Assembly (NCBI GenBank): GCA_022824605.1
Contig: JAJDZO010000391.1
Span: 1-15,109 of the forward strand
Length of the DNA stretch: 15,109 nt
Reading direction: 5' to 3'
From: Acidimicrobiia bacterium
GTDB taxonomy: Bacteria > Actinomycetota > Acidimicrobiia > Acidimicrobiales > Aldehydirespiratoraceae
Shown here one piece after another: positions 1-8,205 of the stretch (the stretch's first letter is position 1; each line of letters opens with the position of its first letter). Both the position numbers and the translations under genes were made by a program. The notes under the pieces were generated by a model that worked only from the letters and a program-made list of their open reading frames with translations, ran no database searches and had not been told where the DNA came from.

Positions 1-33
1 TGGCGTGACTCTGGTCGTATCGACCCGCCGGGT

Positions 34-1215
34 TCAACCGACCGGCGCCGGTGCCGCGAACTCGTCGTCGGCCAGGGGGGTGGCCACGTCGGCCCGCACC
101 AGCTTCATCACGTGCGCGGCCCGGCCCTCCCAGGTGGACGCCGGCCCGACCCGGTAGAACGGCGAGCGCAGGTTGTTCATCAGCACGGTCACCATGTCGG
201 TGTCCTCGCGGTTGGTGACGGCCAGCCGGTCCAACTCGAAGTCCTGCTCCTCAATCGACTTGTCGATCCCGTAGACGCGGCTGAACAGCCTGGTGCGGTC
301 CGGGGCGACTGGGTCGGCCCGCACCAGGATGAGCTGGGTCGGGTACGGCAGCGGGGTGAGGTTGGGGTAGATGTAGTCGGCGTAGTGGCCCAGGAGCTGC
401 TCGTGGGTGAGGTCGGTGCGCCCGCCGGTGGCGTCCTCTTCGTCCGAGTGGGGCTTGAAGCCGCTGCAGGTGCGGCCCTCGAAGCGCACGATGGTGTCCA
501 TCTGCTTGCGCAGCTTGTTGAGCCGCCGGTGAACGAAGCGGACGTGGTAGTCGTCGTTGGAGTTCTCGGCGAAGGCCTTCCAGTTGATGGCGTAGGTCTG
601 GTCGAGTTCGCGGTGGTAGCGGGTGAACGTCTCGAACTTGTAGAGGTCGTAGCGCTCGGCCAGTGGGGCGATCCACTCCCGGAACGGCGGCGCCTTGCGG
701 GACAGGCACCCGAATATGAGCTTGCCCCAGGCCACCTCGACACGGATCGGTGCCAGGCCGTAGTCCTCGTCGGGCATGCCGTCGGGGTACATGCGGGCCC
801 GGTCGGGGATGCCGATCAGGCGCCCGTCGATGGCGTAGGCCCAGTTGTGGTACGGGCAGGTCATGGTCTTGCCGCAGTTGCCGGCCGGCTCGAACAGCAG
901 CCCGGAGGCCCGGTGGCGGCAGTTGTTGAGGAAGCCCCGCACCGAGCCGTCGGACTGGCGGATCACCATCACCGGCTGGTAGCCGATGGTGCCGGTGATG
1001 TAGTCGCCGGGCTCGGCAAGGTCCTCGGTGTCGCCGAGCCACACCCACGACCGCCCGAACACTCGCACCATCTCCAGGTCGAACAGCTCCTGGTCGTACA
1101 CCTCGTAGGGCTGCAGCATCGGGCTGTCGAGCGGGGCGTCGACCAGCCCGTCGGTCTCAGCCACCCTGCTGTGCAGACGCTCGATGGTCGGCTCGGCCCG
1201 CAAGTCCGCGATCAC
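34..1215 (-). CDS. Rieske non-heme iron oxygenase, alpha (catalytic) subunit
   Basis: Catalytic subunit of a Rieske-type ring-hydroxylating or demethylating oxygenase, cytoplasmic. Numbering is from the longest possible start at 1302. The Rieske [2Fe-2S] ligands are C128, H130, C149 and H152; the CxH-to-CxxH spacer is 18 residues, one longer than the usual 15-17. The mononuclear iron site is the ENSNDDYHVRFVH stretch, with D250 bridging and H253 and H258 as ligands, and D367 (in REDTDM) as the probable third ligand. Start choice: GTG at 1302, ATG at 1296 and GTG at 1215 are all open, and none has a strong ribosome binding site. I prefer 1215 because the 29 residues before it are Gly/Arg-rich and unlike the family. 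The gene lies 127 nt downstream of the SLH carboxypeptidase on the same strand. The substrate cannot be told from sequence; both hydroxylases and Rieske N- or O-demethylases have this architecture. The family is certain, the exact start is not. Confidence 0.93.
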   Translation of the reverse strand: MIADLRAEPTIERLHSRVAETDGLVDAPLDSPMLQPYEVYDQELFDLEMVRVFGRSWVWLGDTEDLAEPGDYITGTIGYQPVMVIRQSDGSVRGFLNNCRHRASGLLFEPAGNCGKTMTCPYHNWAYAIDGRLIGIPDRARMYPDGMPDEDYGLAPIRVEVAWGKLIFGCLSRKAPPFREWIAPLAERYDLYKFETFTRYHRELDQTYAINWKAFAENSNDDYHVRFVHRRLNKLRKQMDTIVRFEGRTCSGFKPHSDEEDATGGRTDLTHEQLLGHYADYIYPNLTPLPYPTQLILVRADPVAPDRTRLFSRVYGIDKSIEEQDFELDRLAVTNREDTDMVTVLMNNLRSPFYRVGPASTWEGRAAHVMKLVRADVATPLADDEFAAPAPVG

Positions 1216-1342
1216 GCCGCGGACCCTACCGGAGCCATCGAACCCGCGTCCAAACCCACCGCGTGGCCGTGGCACCCATTGCCAGCCTCGGACCATAGCC
1301 ACCCCGACCAGGCGCCGGTCTGGACGACTGGCGGAGGCGGGC

Positions 1343-3322
1343 TCACCGGGACAGGGCCCTGCTCAGCAGGGCGGCGAACTCGGCTCGGGTGACGGGCTGA
1401 TCGGGGCAGAACCGCGGGCCTTCAACGTCGCAGCCTCGAGTGATCCCGGCATGGGCCAACGCCGCGATGGCCGCTTCGTGCGAGCTTCCCGGCGCCACGT
1501 CGTCGAAACGGTCGGTGCTGGGCGCAGCCGGAAGGGCGAAGGCTCGTGTCAGGAAGCTCGCGGCCTCGGCCCGGCTGACCGGCCGGTCCGGGCAGAAGCG
1601 ACCGCCGGCGGCGTCGCAGCCCCGGGTGATCCCCGCGTAGGCGAGAGCCGCGATCGCCTCCGCGTGCTGGTCGTCGGACGCCACGTCCTCGAAGCCTTCC
1701 CCCGCCGCGGGCGGCACCGGAAGTTCGAGCAGGGCCGCGAGGTACCAGGCCACCTCGTGGCGCGGGATGGGTTCGCTTCCACAGAAGCGTCGGCCGGCGG
1801 CGTCGCAGGCCAGGGCGACCCCCGCGTCCGCCAGCTCCTGCACCGCGGGGGCGAAGACGCTGTCGGACATGTCGACGAAGGCTGTGCCCGGCTGGTCCGG
1901 CCGCTGCTGTCGAGGCGGACCGTAGGTGTAGTTGGCCGCCGCGTCGATGAGACTGCGCCGCAGCGAGTTGCACGCTCCGTTGAGGATGGCCAGAGGCTCG
2001 TTGGAGATCATCGCGAAGGTGACGACATCGCCGTTGGCAGCAACGCTGACGCCGGCTAGGGCGTCGACGTCGTTGAGCGTGCCCGATTTGGCCAGCACCT
2101 GGTTGAGAGCGGCGGCCGAACCGGGACGGGCCCGCGCCCCGCAGGTCCGCAATGTGCCCGTCTCGCCTGCGACGGCCAGCCCCTGAACCAGCGGCGACCG
2201 GGGGCCGGCGTCGGCTAGGAGCCGGGCCGTCGCCCGGCACGTCATCTGGTTGAGGCTCGACAGGCCCGAGCCGTCCACCCAGCGCACACCCTCGGCAGCC
2301 TCGGCCAGCAGCCCGGTCAGGATCCGATGGGCGCCCTCCACCGCCTGGTGTCGAGCCGAGCCGTCGGTGTGGTGGCCGATCTCCTTGAGCACCATCTCCG
2401 CGGTGGTGTTGTCGGAGTGGGTCAGGATCCGGGCCGCGATCTGCGACATCGGCACCGACTCGAGACGGCCGAGCGAAGCGCGGGCCGCGGCCTGCGGCGC
2501 CTGGCCCGACCGGGGACGCGACCGGATCACCAGGCCGCGAGCCTCCAGCAGGTCGTCGAACAGGGAGGCCGCCGACCGGGCGGGATCGCTCGGACGCACA
2601 TGGCCGCGCCGGCTGCCCCGTATCGGGTGGTAGCCGTCGTTTATCATCAACGCCGACAGCGGCCCGGCCAGGTTGTTGCTCGCGAACGAGGCCTTCCAGA
2701 TCCGCTCGCCCGACAGGTACTGGCCCGTGTAGTCGCGCTCGGCTTCGGGATAGCGCGACTCGTCGCCCACCACCGACCCGGTCACCGCCGTCACCCCGCG
2801 GGATCTCAGAGCGGCCATAACCTTGTCGGCCAGTTCGTTCACGTCGGTGTAGGACCGGGCCCGGCTGAGGGTGCCGATGTAGTCGGGGGTGGACAGGGTC
2901 GGGTCGCCGCCGCCGAGGAGGTACAGGTCGCCCTTGAGCACGCCGGCGCGCACATCGGCTAGGGCGTCGGCGCGCACCGCGACCTCGGTGGTGTAGGTGG
3001 CGTCGGGGCCGAGCAGCTCCAGCGCCACCGCCGCGGTCGCGATCTTCATCTGCGACGCCGGCACCAGGCCGGCGCCCCCATCGTGGTCGTAGACCACCTC
3101 GCCGTTGAGGTCCAGCGTCAAACAGATGCCGTCGGGCGCGCCCGGAGCGGTGACCGCGGCCGAGAAGTCGCCGATCAGGCGATCACGCCAGCCGGCAGAG
3201 CCCTGCAGCGCGGCGGCCTGCTGCACCGCCAGCGTCGCCGACGCCAGCGCCGCAACGACGGCCATCGCCGCCAAGCGGCGCGCCGGGCGCCTCCGGGCGC
3301 AGGGCGGCGACAACTTCAACAC
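1343..3322 (-). CDS. dacB: Secreted D-Ala-D-Ala carboxypeptidase (PBP4/DacB, peptidase S13) with three C-terminal SLH repeats
   Basis: Trims or cleaves peptidoglycan stem peptides outside the membrane. A twin-Arg-rich basic start and a hydrophobic stretch (residues about 17-39) form a signal peptide. The three penicillin-binding motifs are all present: SxxK at S90-K93, SxN as S303-D-N305, and KTG-type as K412-S-G414. This order and the large insertion after SxxK match family S13. Residues about 482-536, 544-598 and 606-658 are three SLH repeats, each starting F-x-D-V/M and holding a Cys pair in a 'GCD..G.RFCPD'-like stretch (the first repeat reads ACD...FCG). SLH domains normally hold proteins on the cell wall. 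The GTG start at 3322 has a good GGAGGG ribosome binding site 8 nt upstream. At 659 aa it exceeds plain DacB because of the SLH tail. It faces the amidase gene divergently and is probably a cell-wall gene unrelated to the catabolic cluster. Confidence 0.93.
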   Translation of the reverse strand: MLKLSPPCARRRPARRLAAMAVVAALASATLAVQQAAALQGSAGWRDRLIGDFSAAVTAPGAPDGICLTLDLNGEVVYDHDGGAGLVPASQMKIATAAVALELLGPDATYTTEVAVRADALADVRAGVLKGDLYLLGGGDPTLSTPDYIGTLSRARSYTDVNELADKVMAALRSRGVTAVTGSVVGDESRYPEAERDYTGQYLSGERIWKASFASNNLAGPLSALMINDGYHPIRGSRRGHVRPSDPARSAASLFDDLLEARGLVIRSRPRSGQAPQAAARASLGRLESVPMSQIAARILTHSDNTTAEMVLKEIGHHTDGSARHQAVEGAHRILTGLLAEAAEGVRWVDGSGLSSLNQMTCRATARLLADAGPRSPLVQGLAVAGETGTLRTCGARARPGSAAALNQVLAKSGTLNDVDALAGVSVAANGDVVTFAMISNEPLAILNGACNSLRRSLIDAAANYTYGPPRQQRPDQPGTAFVDMSDSVFAPAVQELADAGVALACDAAGRRFCGSEPIPRHEVAWYLAALLELPVPPAAGEGFEDVASDDQHAEAIAALAYAGITRGCDAAGGRFCPDRPVSRAEAASFLTRAFALPAAPSTDRFDDVAPGSSHEAAIAALAHAGITRGCDVEGPRFCPDQPVTRAEFAALLSRALSR

Positions 3323-3630
3323 CTCACTCGCCCTCCACGCGTCACCACCAAGGCTCCGGCACCGAGGGTAACCGGCATGGCCGGGAGTCGGGACGGCGCC
3401 GGTGCGCCTCGTCGCGGGCGCTCAGCCCGACGGCTAGGGTCCGGTCGTGGGCGACAGACGGCCAGGACTCCCGGATCGCCAGTTCGCGAGGGGGCAGAAC
3501 ACGGAAAACCATTCGCCACCGTCGACGGCCGGCCCGCGCCGGCCAGCTTCAACGTCAGTCACAGCGACCGGCACGGACTGATCCCCCTGTCGAGCCGGGG
3601 ACGGGTGGGCGTCCATGACGAGGAAGGGTC
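3323..3630. other. Divergent intergenic region (308 bp)
   Basis: No convincing gene is seen between the two divergent starts; the short open frames here are low-complexity Arg/Pro/Gly translations. It must hold the promoters for the carboxypeptidase (minus) and the amidase (plus). On the minus strand a TACCCT hexamer about 40 nt upstream of the GTG start could be a -10, but its -35 partner is poor. Near the amidase start there is AGGAAGGG just before the ATG, a usable ribosome binding site. A GC-rich hairpin lies at 3527-3544. Confidence 0.6.
3527..3544. other. GC-rich 7-bp stem-loop in the divergent intergenic region
   Basis: GGCCGGC and GCCGGCC form a perfect 7-bp stem around a 4-nt CCGC loop. 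There is no T-tract, so it is not a classical terminator. It could be an operator or a 5' leader structure about 85 nt before the amidase start, or simply chance in GC-rich DNA. Confidence 0.35.
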
Positions 3631-5217
3631 ATGACATCGGCGGCCCCGACCGTCGCAATCCCCGAGGGAGAGTTGGCGGCTGCGGCGGCCGCCTCCCAAG
3701 CGACGCTGGGCGACAAGCTCGCTGCCCTGCGCGCCCTGAGCGAACCGTTCCCCGAGACGGTTGGCCCCGCGGCAGCCGACCGCTGGATCTCTGACCCCGA
3801 GTTCCGAACGGCCGCGTCCTCCGACACAGAGAACCTGGGTCCTGCGACGCAACAGGGGCCTCCACGGCCCGGTGACGGCCCGGCGGGCCTGAGCGCCTCC
3901 GCCCTGCTGGAGGGCTACCGGGCCGGAACGCTCGACCCGGTCGAGGTGGTCGATTCCTGCCTCGCCCGGATCGACGAACTCGACGGGGCCATCGGCGCGG
4001 TGGTTGCCCGCGACGACGATGCCGTCCGTGAGCAGGCCGCCCATTCGGCCCAGCGGTGGCGCTACGGCGACCCGCGACCGCTGGAGGGCGTCCCCGTCGG
4101 TGTGAAGGACATCATCGACACGGCCCGACTGGCCACCGAGGCAGGATCGGCGCTGTTCGCGGGCCGCGTCCCCGCGGCGGACGCCACCGCGGTGGCGCGG
4201 CTGCGGGCCGCGGGGGCGGTGATCATGGCCAAGACCGCCACTCCGGAGTTCGCCTTCGGCGACGAGTCTGGCGACGGCGTTGCAAACCCCGCAGCTCCAG
4301 GCCGGTGGGCGGGCGGCAGCTCCTCGGGGTCGGCCGCGGGCCTGGCCGCCGGACTGTTCCCGGTGGCGCTGGGCACCGACACCGGCGGCTCGATCCGGGT
4401 GCCGGCCTCGTACTGCGGTGTGAGCGGGATCAAGCCCACGTTCGGCCGGGTGCCCCGCGACGGGGTGTTCGGCGTGTCGTGGACGCTGGACCATGTGGGC
4501 CCCATGGCCCGCGCCGTCGAGGACCTGGGGCTGGTTCTGGGCGTGATCGCGGGCAGAAGCGACGCTGATCCCTACGCCTCGCCCCGGCCCGTGCCCGACT
4601 ATTCGCAGCTCGCCGAGTCGGTCAGCGGAATGCGGGTGGGGGTGGTCTCGGGATGGCTCGCCGAGGGCTGTTCGCCCGGCGTGACTGCGGCTGCATCGGA
4701 GGCCTGCGCCCGGCTCAAGGAGTTGGGCTGCACAGTCGAGCCGGTCGAGTTCCGGTACGCCGAGCTGGCCGGCATCATCGCCTGGCTCATCACGGTGGTC
4801 GAGTTCGCCGCCCACCATGGCGCCAACCTGCACCGGATCGACGAGTTCACGCCGTCGGCGGCGCTGCGGCTCGTCGCGGGCGCCCGAGCCAGCGCCAGCG
4901 ACTACCTGAAGGCGCTGCGAGCCCGCCGCCTAGTGCAACGCGATCTTGACGCGGCGTTCGAACAAGTCGACGTGCTGGTCACGGCGGCCACGCCCACCTC
5001 CGCGCCCGACCCGGCCACCTTCTTCGACGACGGCGACCGGCTGTGGCTCGACAAGGTGGCCCGCAATTTCCTGCCGTTCAACGTCACCGGCAATCCCGCC
5101 CTGGTGACACCGGTCGGCTTCGACGAGGGCCGCCCGGCCGCAGTGCAGATAGTCGCCCCGCCGCAGGCCGACGCCCTGTGCCTACGGGTCGGCACAGCCC
5201 TCCAGAGAGCATCCTGA
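3631..5217 (+). CDS. Amidase signature (AS) family hydrolase
   Basis: Hydrolyses a C-N amide bond, releasing ammonia or an amine; cytoplasmic. The Ser-cisSer-Lys triad of the family is complete: K159 in GVPVGVKD, the bridging S230 in GGSSSGSAAG, and the nucleophile S254 in GTDTGGSIR. The catalytic core starts near residue 88 (SASALLEGYRAGTLDP). The first roughly 85 residues are an Ala-rich extension with no motif I recognise, longer than in GatA-type amidases. At 528 aa it is slightly long for the family. The ATG is preceded by AGGAAGGG. It is not expected to be GatA: no gatB or gatC is nearby, and the neighbours are oxygenases and dehydrogenases, so a catabolic or metabolite-amide role is more likely. 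The substrate is unknown. Confidence 0.93.
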   Translation: MTSAAPTVAIPEGELAAAAAASQATLGDKLAALRALSEPFPETVGPAAADRWISDPEFRTAASSDTENLGPATQQGPPRPGDGPAGLSASALLEGYRAGTLDPVEVVDSCLARIDELDGAIGAVVARDDDAVREQAAHSAQRWRYGDPRPLEGVPVGVKDIIDTARLATEAGSALFAGRVPAADATAVARLRAAGAVIMAKTATPEFAFGDESGDGVANPAAPGRWAGGSSSGSAAGLAAGLFPVALGTDTGGSIRVPASYCGVSGIKPTFGRVPRDGVFGVSWTLDHVGPMARAVEDLGLVLGVIAGRSDADPYASPRPVPDYSQLAESVSGMRVGVVSGWLAEGCSPGVTAAASEACARLKELGCTVEPVEFRYAELAGIIAWLITVVEFAAHHGANLHRIDEFTPSAALRLVAGARASASDYLKALRARRLVQRDLDAAFEQVDVLVTAATPTSAPDPATFFDDGDRLWLDKVARNFLPFNVTGNPALVTPVGFDEGRPAAVQIVAPPQADALCLRVGTALQRAS

Positions 5218-5333
5218 TCCGTTCGCTCGCCCACTCGGCAGCTGGCACGCCCAACATGAAGCGGCTCGGGCCGACGAACTAGGTTCAGCGCAATGAATCG
5301 TCCCACGCGCGGACCTGAGCGGAGACACGAACT

Positions 5334-6503
5334 ATGACGGTGCTGACCGACGAACTTCTGGCCAGCTTCGACGACTCGGTGGGCCCGGTGGACGAAGCCC
5401 GGCTGCTGCCGCCCGTCCTGTACACGTCGGCAGAGTTCTACGAGTTCGAGCGGCAGGCCATCTTCCACCGCGAGTGGCTGTGCGTGGGCCGGGTAGACGA
5501 ACTCAAGGAACCGGGCGACTACCGCTGCATCACCATCGCAGGCGAGCCGCTCATCGCGGCCCGAGACTCCGACGGCGAGCTGCGGGTGATGTCCGCAGTA
5601 TGTCGTCACCGCGGCATGGTCATCGCCGAGGGCTCGGGCAACTGCCGCCGATTCACCTGTCCCTACCACCACTGGACTTACGGACTCGACGGGACCCTGC
5701 TGGGCACCCCGGCCATGGATCGGGCCGTGGGCTTCGAGCAGTCCGAGCATCCGCTCCCCCAGCTCAAGGTGGAGGTCTGGCAGGGCTTCATCATGGCCAA
5801 CCTCGACCACGACGCCCGCCCGTTCGGCCCGACCATGACCAAGATCGACGAGATGCTGGCCAACTACGGGCTGGAGTCGACCACCACCCGGGAGGGCGCC
5901 ACCATCGGTGACCTTCCCTGGAACTGGAAGGTCATGATGGAGAACTTCAACGACCCCTACCACGCCAGCCGGCTGCACGGGCCGTTGCAGACATTCGCGC
6001 CCAGCCACATGAACGACTTCCTGCCCTGGGACGACACCGACGGCGCCATCGGGCGGATCCAGCACTTCACCGACATCGACAGCTCGTTCAACCCGACGAA
6101 GCGCTGCATCCTGCCGGTGTTCGCCAACCTCACCGAAGAGCAGCGCAAGCGGGGCGGCTTCGTGCTCATACCGCCGACACTCACGCTGGCCATCGTCCCC
6201 GACGAGGTGGCCTACTTCATCATCAGCCCGACCGATGCGGGCCGAATCACCATCCACATCGGCTACTGCTTCGAGTCCTCCGCGCTGGAGGATCCCATGT
6301 TCGAGTACTTGTTCGAGGCGGCCGAGGCCGGCGTCAACAACTTCAACGTGCAGGACATCCACGCCGACACCATGACCCAGAAGGGCCTCAACTCGCTGCT
6401 CGCCCCCCGAGGCCGCTACTCGTGGCAGGAGGAGACCCTCGTCCAGTTCAACCGCTGGCTGGTGAAGCGCTACCGCGAGCACTGGCCCGCCAACGGCGCC
6501 TGA
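5334..6503 (+). CDS. Rieske non-heme iron oxygenase, alpha subunit (second)
   Basis: A second Rieske oxygenase catalytic subunit, clearly different in sequence from the one on the minus strand. The [2Fe-2S] ligands are C90, H92, C109 and H112, with a canonical 16-residue spacer. The iron site is ENFNDPYHASRLH, with D207 as the bridge to the Rieske cluster and H210 and H215 as ligands; D341 in NVQDIHADTMTQ is the likely third ligand. The ATG has GGAG 9 nt upstream. It sits 116 nt after the amidase and 38 nt before the flavin-reductase-like gene, so it probably leads the flavin reductase-E1alpha-E1beta operon. Family members need an electron donor (reductase with or without ferredoxin); none is encoded here unless the flavin-reductase-like neighbour serves. 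It could be a hydroxylase or a demethylase; the substrate is not deducible. Confidence 0.94.
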   Translation: MTVLTDELLASFDDSVGPVDEARLLPPVLYTSAEFYEFERQAIFHREWLCVGRVDELKEPGDYRCITIAGEPLIAARDSDGELRVMSAVCRHRGMVIAEGSGNCRRFTCPYHHWTYGLDGTLLGTPAMDRAVGFEQSEHPLPQLKVEVWQGFIMANLDHDARPFGPTMTKIDEMLANYGLESTTTREGATIGDLPWNWKVMMENFNDPYHASRLHGPLQTFAPSHMNDFLPWDDTDGAIGRIQHFTDIDSSFNPTKRCILPVFANLTEEQRKRGGFVLIPPTLTLAIVPDEVAYFIISPTDAGRITIHIGYCFESSALEDPMFEYLFEAAEAGVNNFNVQDIHADTMTQKGLNSLLAPRGRYSWQEETLVQFNRWLVKRYREHWPANGA

Positions 6504-6541
6504 ACCGCCGCGGTCTCACGACACCCGCCGCCACCAGCCCG

Positions 6542-7228
6542 ATGGACCCTGAGCGCACCGTCACGTTCGACCCGGCCGAGCACCCGCCGATGGAGCGGCA
6601 GTTCATGCTGTCGCAGCTGGTGGTTCCTCGCCCGATCGCCATGGTGTCGACCCGCAGTCCCGACGGCGTCGCCAACATCGCGCCCATGAGCTACTACCTG
6701 CCCATCACCGGCGATCCCATGCTGCTCGGCATCACCATGGGCCTGCGCGAGAGCGGCGAACTCAAGGACACCTACAACAACGCCATGGCCAGCGGCGACT
6801 TCGTGGTCAACGTCACCACCGAAGTCTTCCGAGACGGGATCGAGACCGTGGCGATGGAGGCGCCCAGCGAGGTGGACGAGTACCAGTTGGCCGGATGGGC
6901 CGCCGTGCCGTCCACCAAGGTCACATCGCCAGGTATCGGCGAGGCCCTGGCCCGCCTGGAGTGCAAGGTGCGCAAGGTGGTGGACCTAGGCACGCCGGAC
7001 CTGGTCTTCGGGGAGGTCCATCTCGTCATCGGTGAAGTGGTCTGGGTGGTCTACGACGAGTCGATCTGCGACGAGAAGGGCCGCATCGATCCGCTTCGAC
7101 TGGGAGCCATCGGCCGCCTAGGCTTGCGAACCTTCCTGCGCACGGTGGACGATGGCGCCTACTTTCTGCCCCGGATCGGTTGGTCCGAATTCGCCGCCAA
7201 CGACAACACCAACGACAAGGAGACATAG
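6542..7228 (+). CDS. Flavin reductase-like (DIM6/NTAB family) FMN-binding protein
   Basis: A 228-aa protein of the flavin reductase-like split-barrel family. The FMN-binding signature is the PRPIAMVSTRSPDGVANIAPMS stretch (split here as residues 29-40 and 41-50), followed by GDP-x-LLGI and the conserved GDFVVN (85-90). The C-terminus has the family's 'GRLG...LPR' pattern (191-211). Members reduce free flavin with NAD(P)H for a partner oxygenase or act as FMN oxidoreductases. The start is ATG 6542, without a clear ribosome binding site; the open frame extends upstream to 6422, but that part overlaps the Rieske gene and has no family similarity. Its stop codon overlaps the GTG of E1 alpha by 1 nt, which points to translational coupling. 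A role as electron supplier for the adjacent Rieske oxygenase is possible but would be unusual. Confidence 0.85.
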   Translation: MDPERTVTFDPAEHPPMERQFMLSQLVVPRPIAMVSTRSPDGVANIAPMSYYLPITGDPMLLGITMGLRESGELKDTYNNAMASGDFVVNVTTEVFRDGIETVAMEAPSEVDEYQLAGWAAVPSTKVTSPGIGEALARLECKVRKVVDLGTPDLVFGEVHLVIGEVVWVVYDESICDEKGRIDPLRLGAIGRLGLRTFLRTVDDGAYFLPRIGWSEFAANDNTNDKET

Positions 7229-8205
7229 TGGAGACGTCGACGCTGCTGGGTCTGTACCGCGACATGTGGCTGATTCGGGCCTTCGAGCAGGGCCTCGAGC
7301 GTGAGTTCGAGCAGGGCAACGTGCCCGGGATGCTGCACACCGGACTCGGCCAGGAGGCCACCCAGGCCGCGCTGGCCTGGCACCTCGAAGCCACCGACAC
7401 CTTCTTCCCCGACCATCGCTGCCACGGCATCAACGCTTTGGCCCAGCACCGCCACGGCGGCAACGGCGAGCGGATCATGGCCGAACTGTTCGGACGGTCC
7501 ACCGGCGTGTGCAGCGGCAAAGGCGGAAGCCTGCATTCGGCCGACCCGGCGGTGGGCAACTTCGGCGACAACGCGGTGGAGGGCTCATACATGGCCACGG
7601 TGCTGGGGGTGGCGCTGGCAGCCAAGATGCGGGGCCAGCCCAGAGTGGCCTGCCCCATCATCGGCGACGGCACCGTCGGGCGGGGCGAGTTCCACGAGAG
7701 CCTCAACATGGCGGCCATCTGGGACCTTCCCGTGCTGTACGCCTGCGTCAACAACGGCTACGCCATCTCCATGCCGGTGGGCGAGGGTCACGCTTCAGCC
7801 GACATCATCGACATGGTGCAGGGCTACGGGATTCGCAGCGCTCAGGTCGACGGCAACGACATCGTGGAGGCCGCCGACGCGGTGGGCGCGGCCGTCGAGC
7901 ACATCCGCTCGGGCGGAGGCCCGTACTTCCTGGAGTTCAAGACCTGGCGCTGGCAAGGGATCTTCGCCGGGGAGTTCCGGCCCGAGGCCGAGGTGAAGTA
8001 CTGGAAGGAGGAGCGCGACCCGATCATGCTGGCCGCCGAAGCGCTGGCCGATCAAGGTGTCGACCCCGGCGAACTCGACACCATCGAACGCGAGGCCCGG
8101 GATCTGATCGAGGAGTGGATCAGCTTCGCGAAGGACAGTCCGGCTCCCGACCCGGCCAAGGCCACCGCGGACGTGTATGTCGGCTGGGAGGTGTCGTCGC
8201 GATGA
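7228..8205 (+). CDS. Thiamine-diphosphate-dependent 2-oxoacid/acetoin dehydrogenase E1, alpha subunit
   Basis: Alpha half of a heterotetrameric E1 that decarboxylates a 2-oxo acid (or cleaves acetoin) and passes the acyl group to a lipoyl arm. The thiamine-diphosphate motif is GDG (146-148), 26 residues, then NN (175-176). The cofactor-site HR-x-HG (63-67) and GKGGSLH (97-103) are present. Translation begins at GTG 7228, which shares one base with the preceding TAG and has an excellent AAGGAGA site; the frame is open upstream to 7180, but the ribosome binding site decides the start. Length (325 aa) is normal. Odd feature: the mobile active-site loop, normally TYR-x-HGHS-x-SDPG-like, reads TWRWQGIFAGEF here. 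It lacks the HGH histidines and is shorter. The substrate class (pyruvate, branched chain, acetoin or other) cannot be fixed. Confidence 0.9.
   Translation: METSTLLGLYRDMWLIRAFEQGLEREFEQGNVPGMLHTGLGQEATQAALAWHLEATDTFFPDHRCHGINALAQHRHGGNGERIMAELFGRSTGVCSGKGGSLHSADPAVGNFGDNAVEGSYMATVLGVALAAKMRGQPRVACPIIGDGTVGRGEFHESLNMAAIWDLPVLYACVNNGYAISMPVGEGHASADIIDMVQGYGIRSAQVDGNDIVEAADAVGAAVEHIRSGGGPYFLEFKTWRWQGIFAGEFRPEAEVKYWKEERDPIMLAAEALADQGVDPGELDTIEREARDLIEEWISFAKDSPAPDPAKATADVYVGWEVSSR

Noticed and set aside
112..1392. Long plus-strand open frame opposite the first Rieske gene
   Set aside because: Low-complexity Val/Gly/His/Leu translation with no motif; it is the antisense shadow of a gene with complete Rieske and iron ligands.
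2083..2090. KSG instead of KTG in the carboxypeptidase as a possible catalytic defect
   Set aside because: KSG is an accepted variant of the third penicillin-binding motif, and the other two motifs are intact.
3083..3634. Plus-strand frame ending at the amidase start, a possible leader gene
   Set aside because: Arg/Gly-rich, partly antisense to the carboxypeptidase signal peptide, with no ribosome binding site or motif.
4902..6482. 526-aa minus-strand open frame opposite the amidase end and second Rieske gene
   Set aside because: Antisense shadow in GC-rich DNA; the plus-strand proteins here have clear catalytic motifs.
6422..6541. Upstream extension of the flavin reductase gene
   Set aside because: It lies mostly inside the Rieske gene in another frame and lacks family similarity; ATG 6542 fits the family N-terminus.
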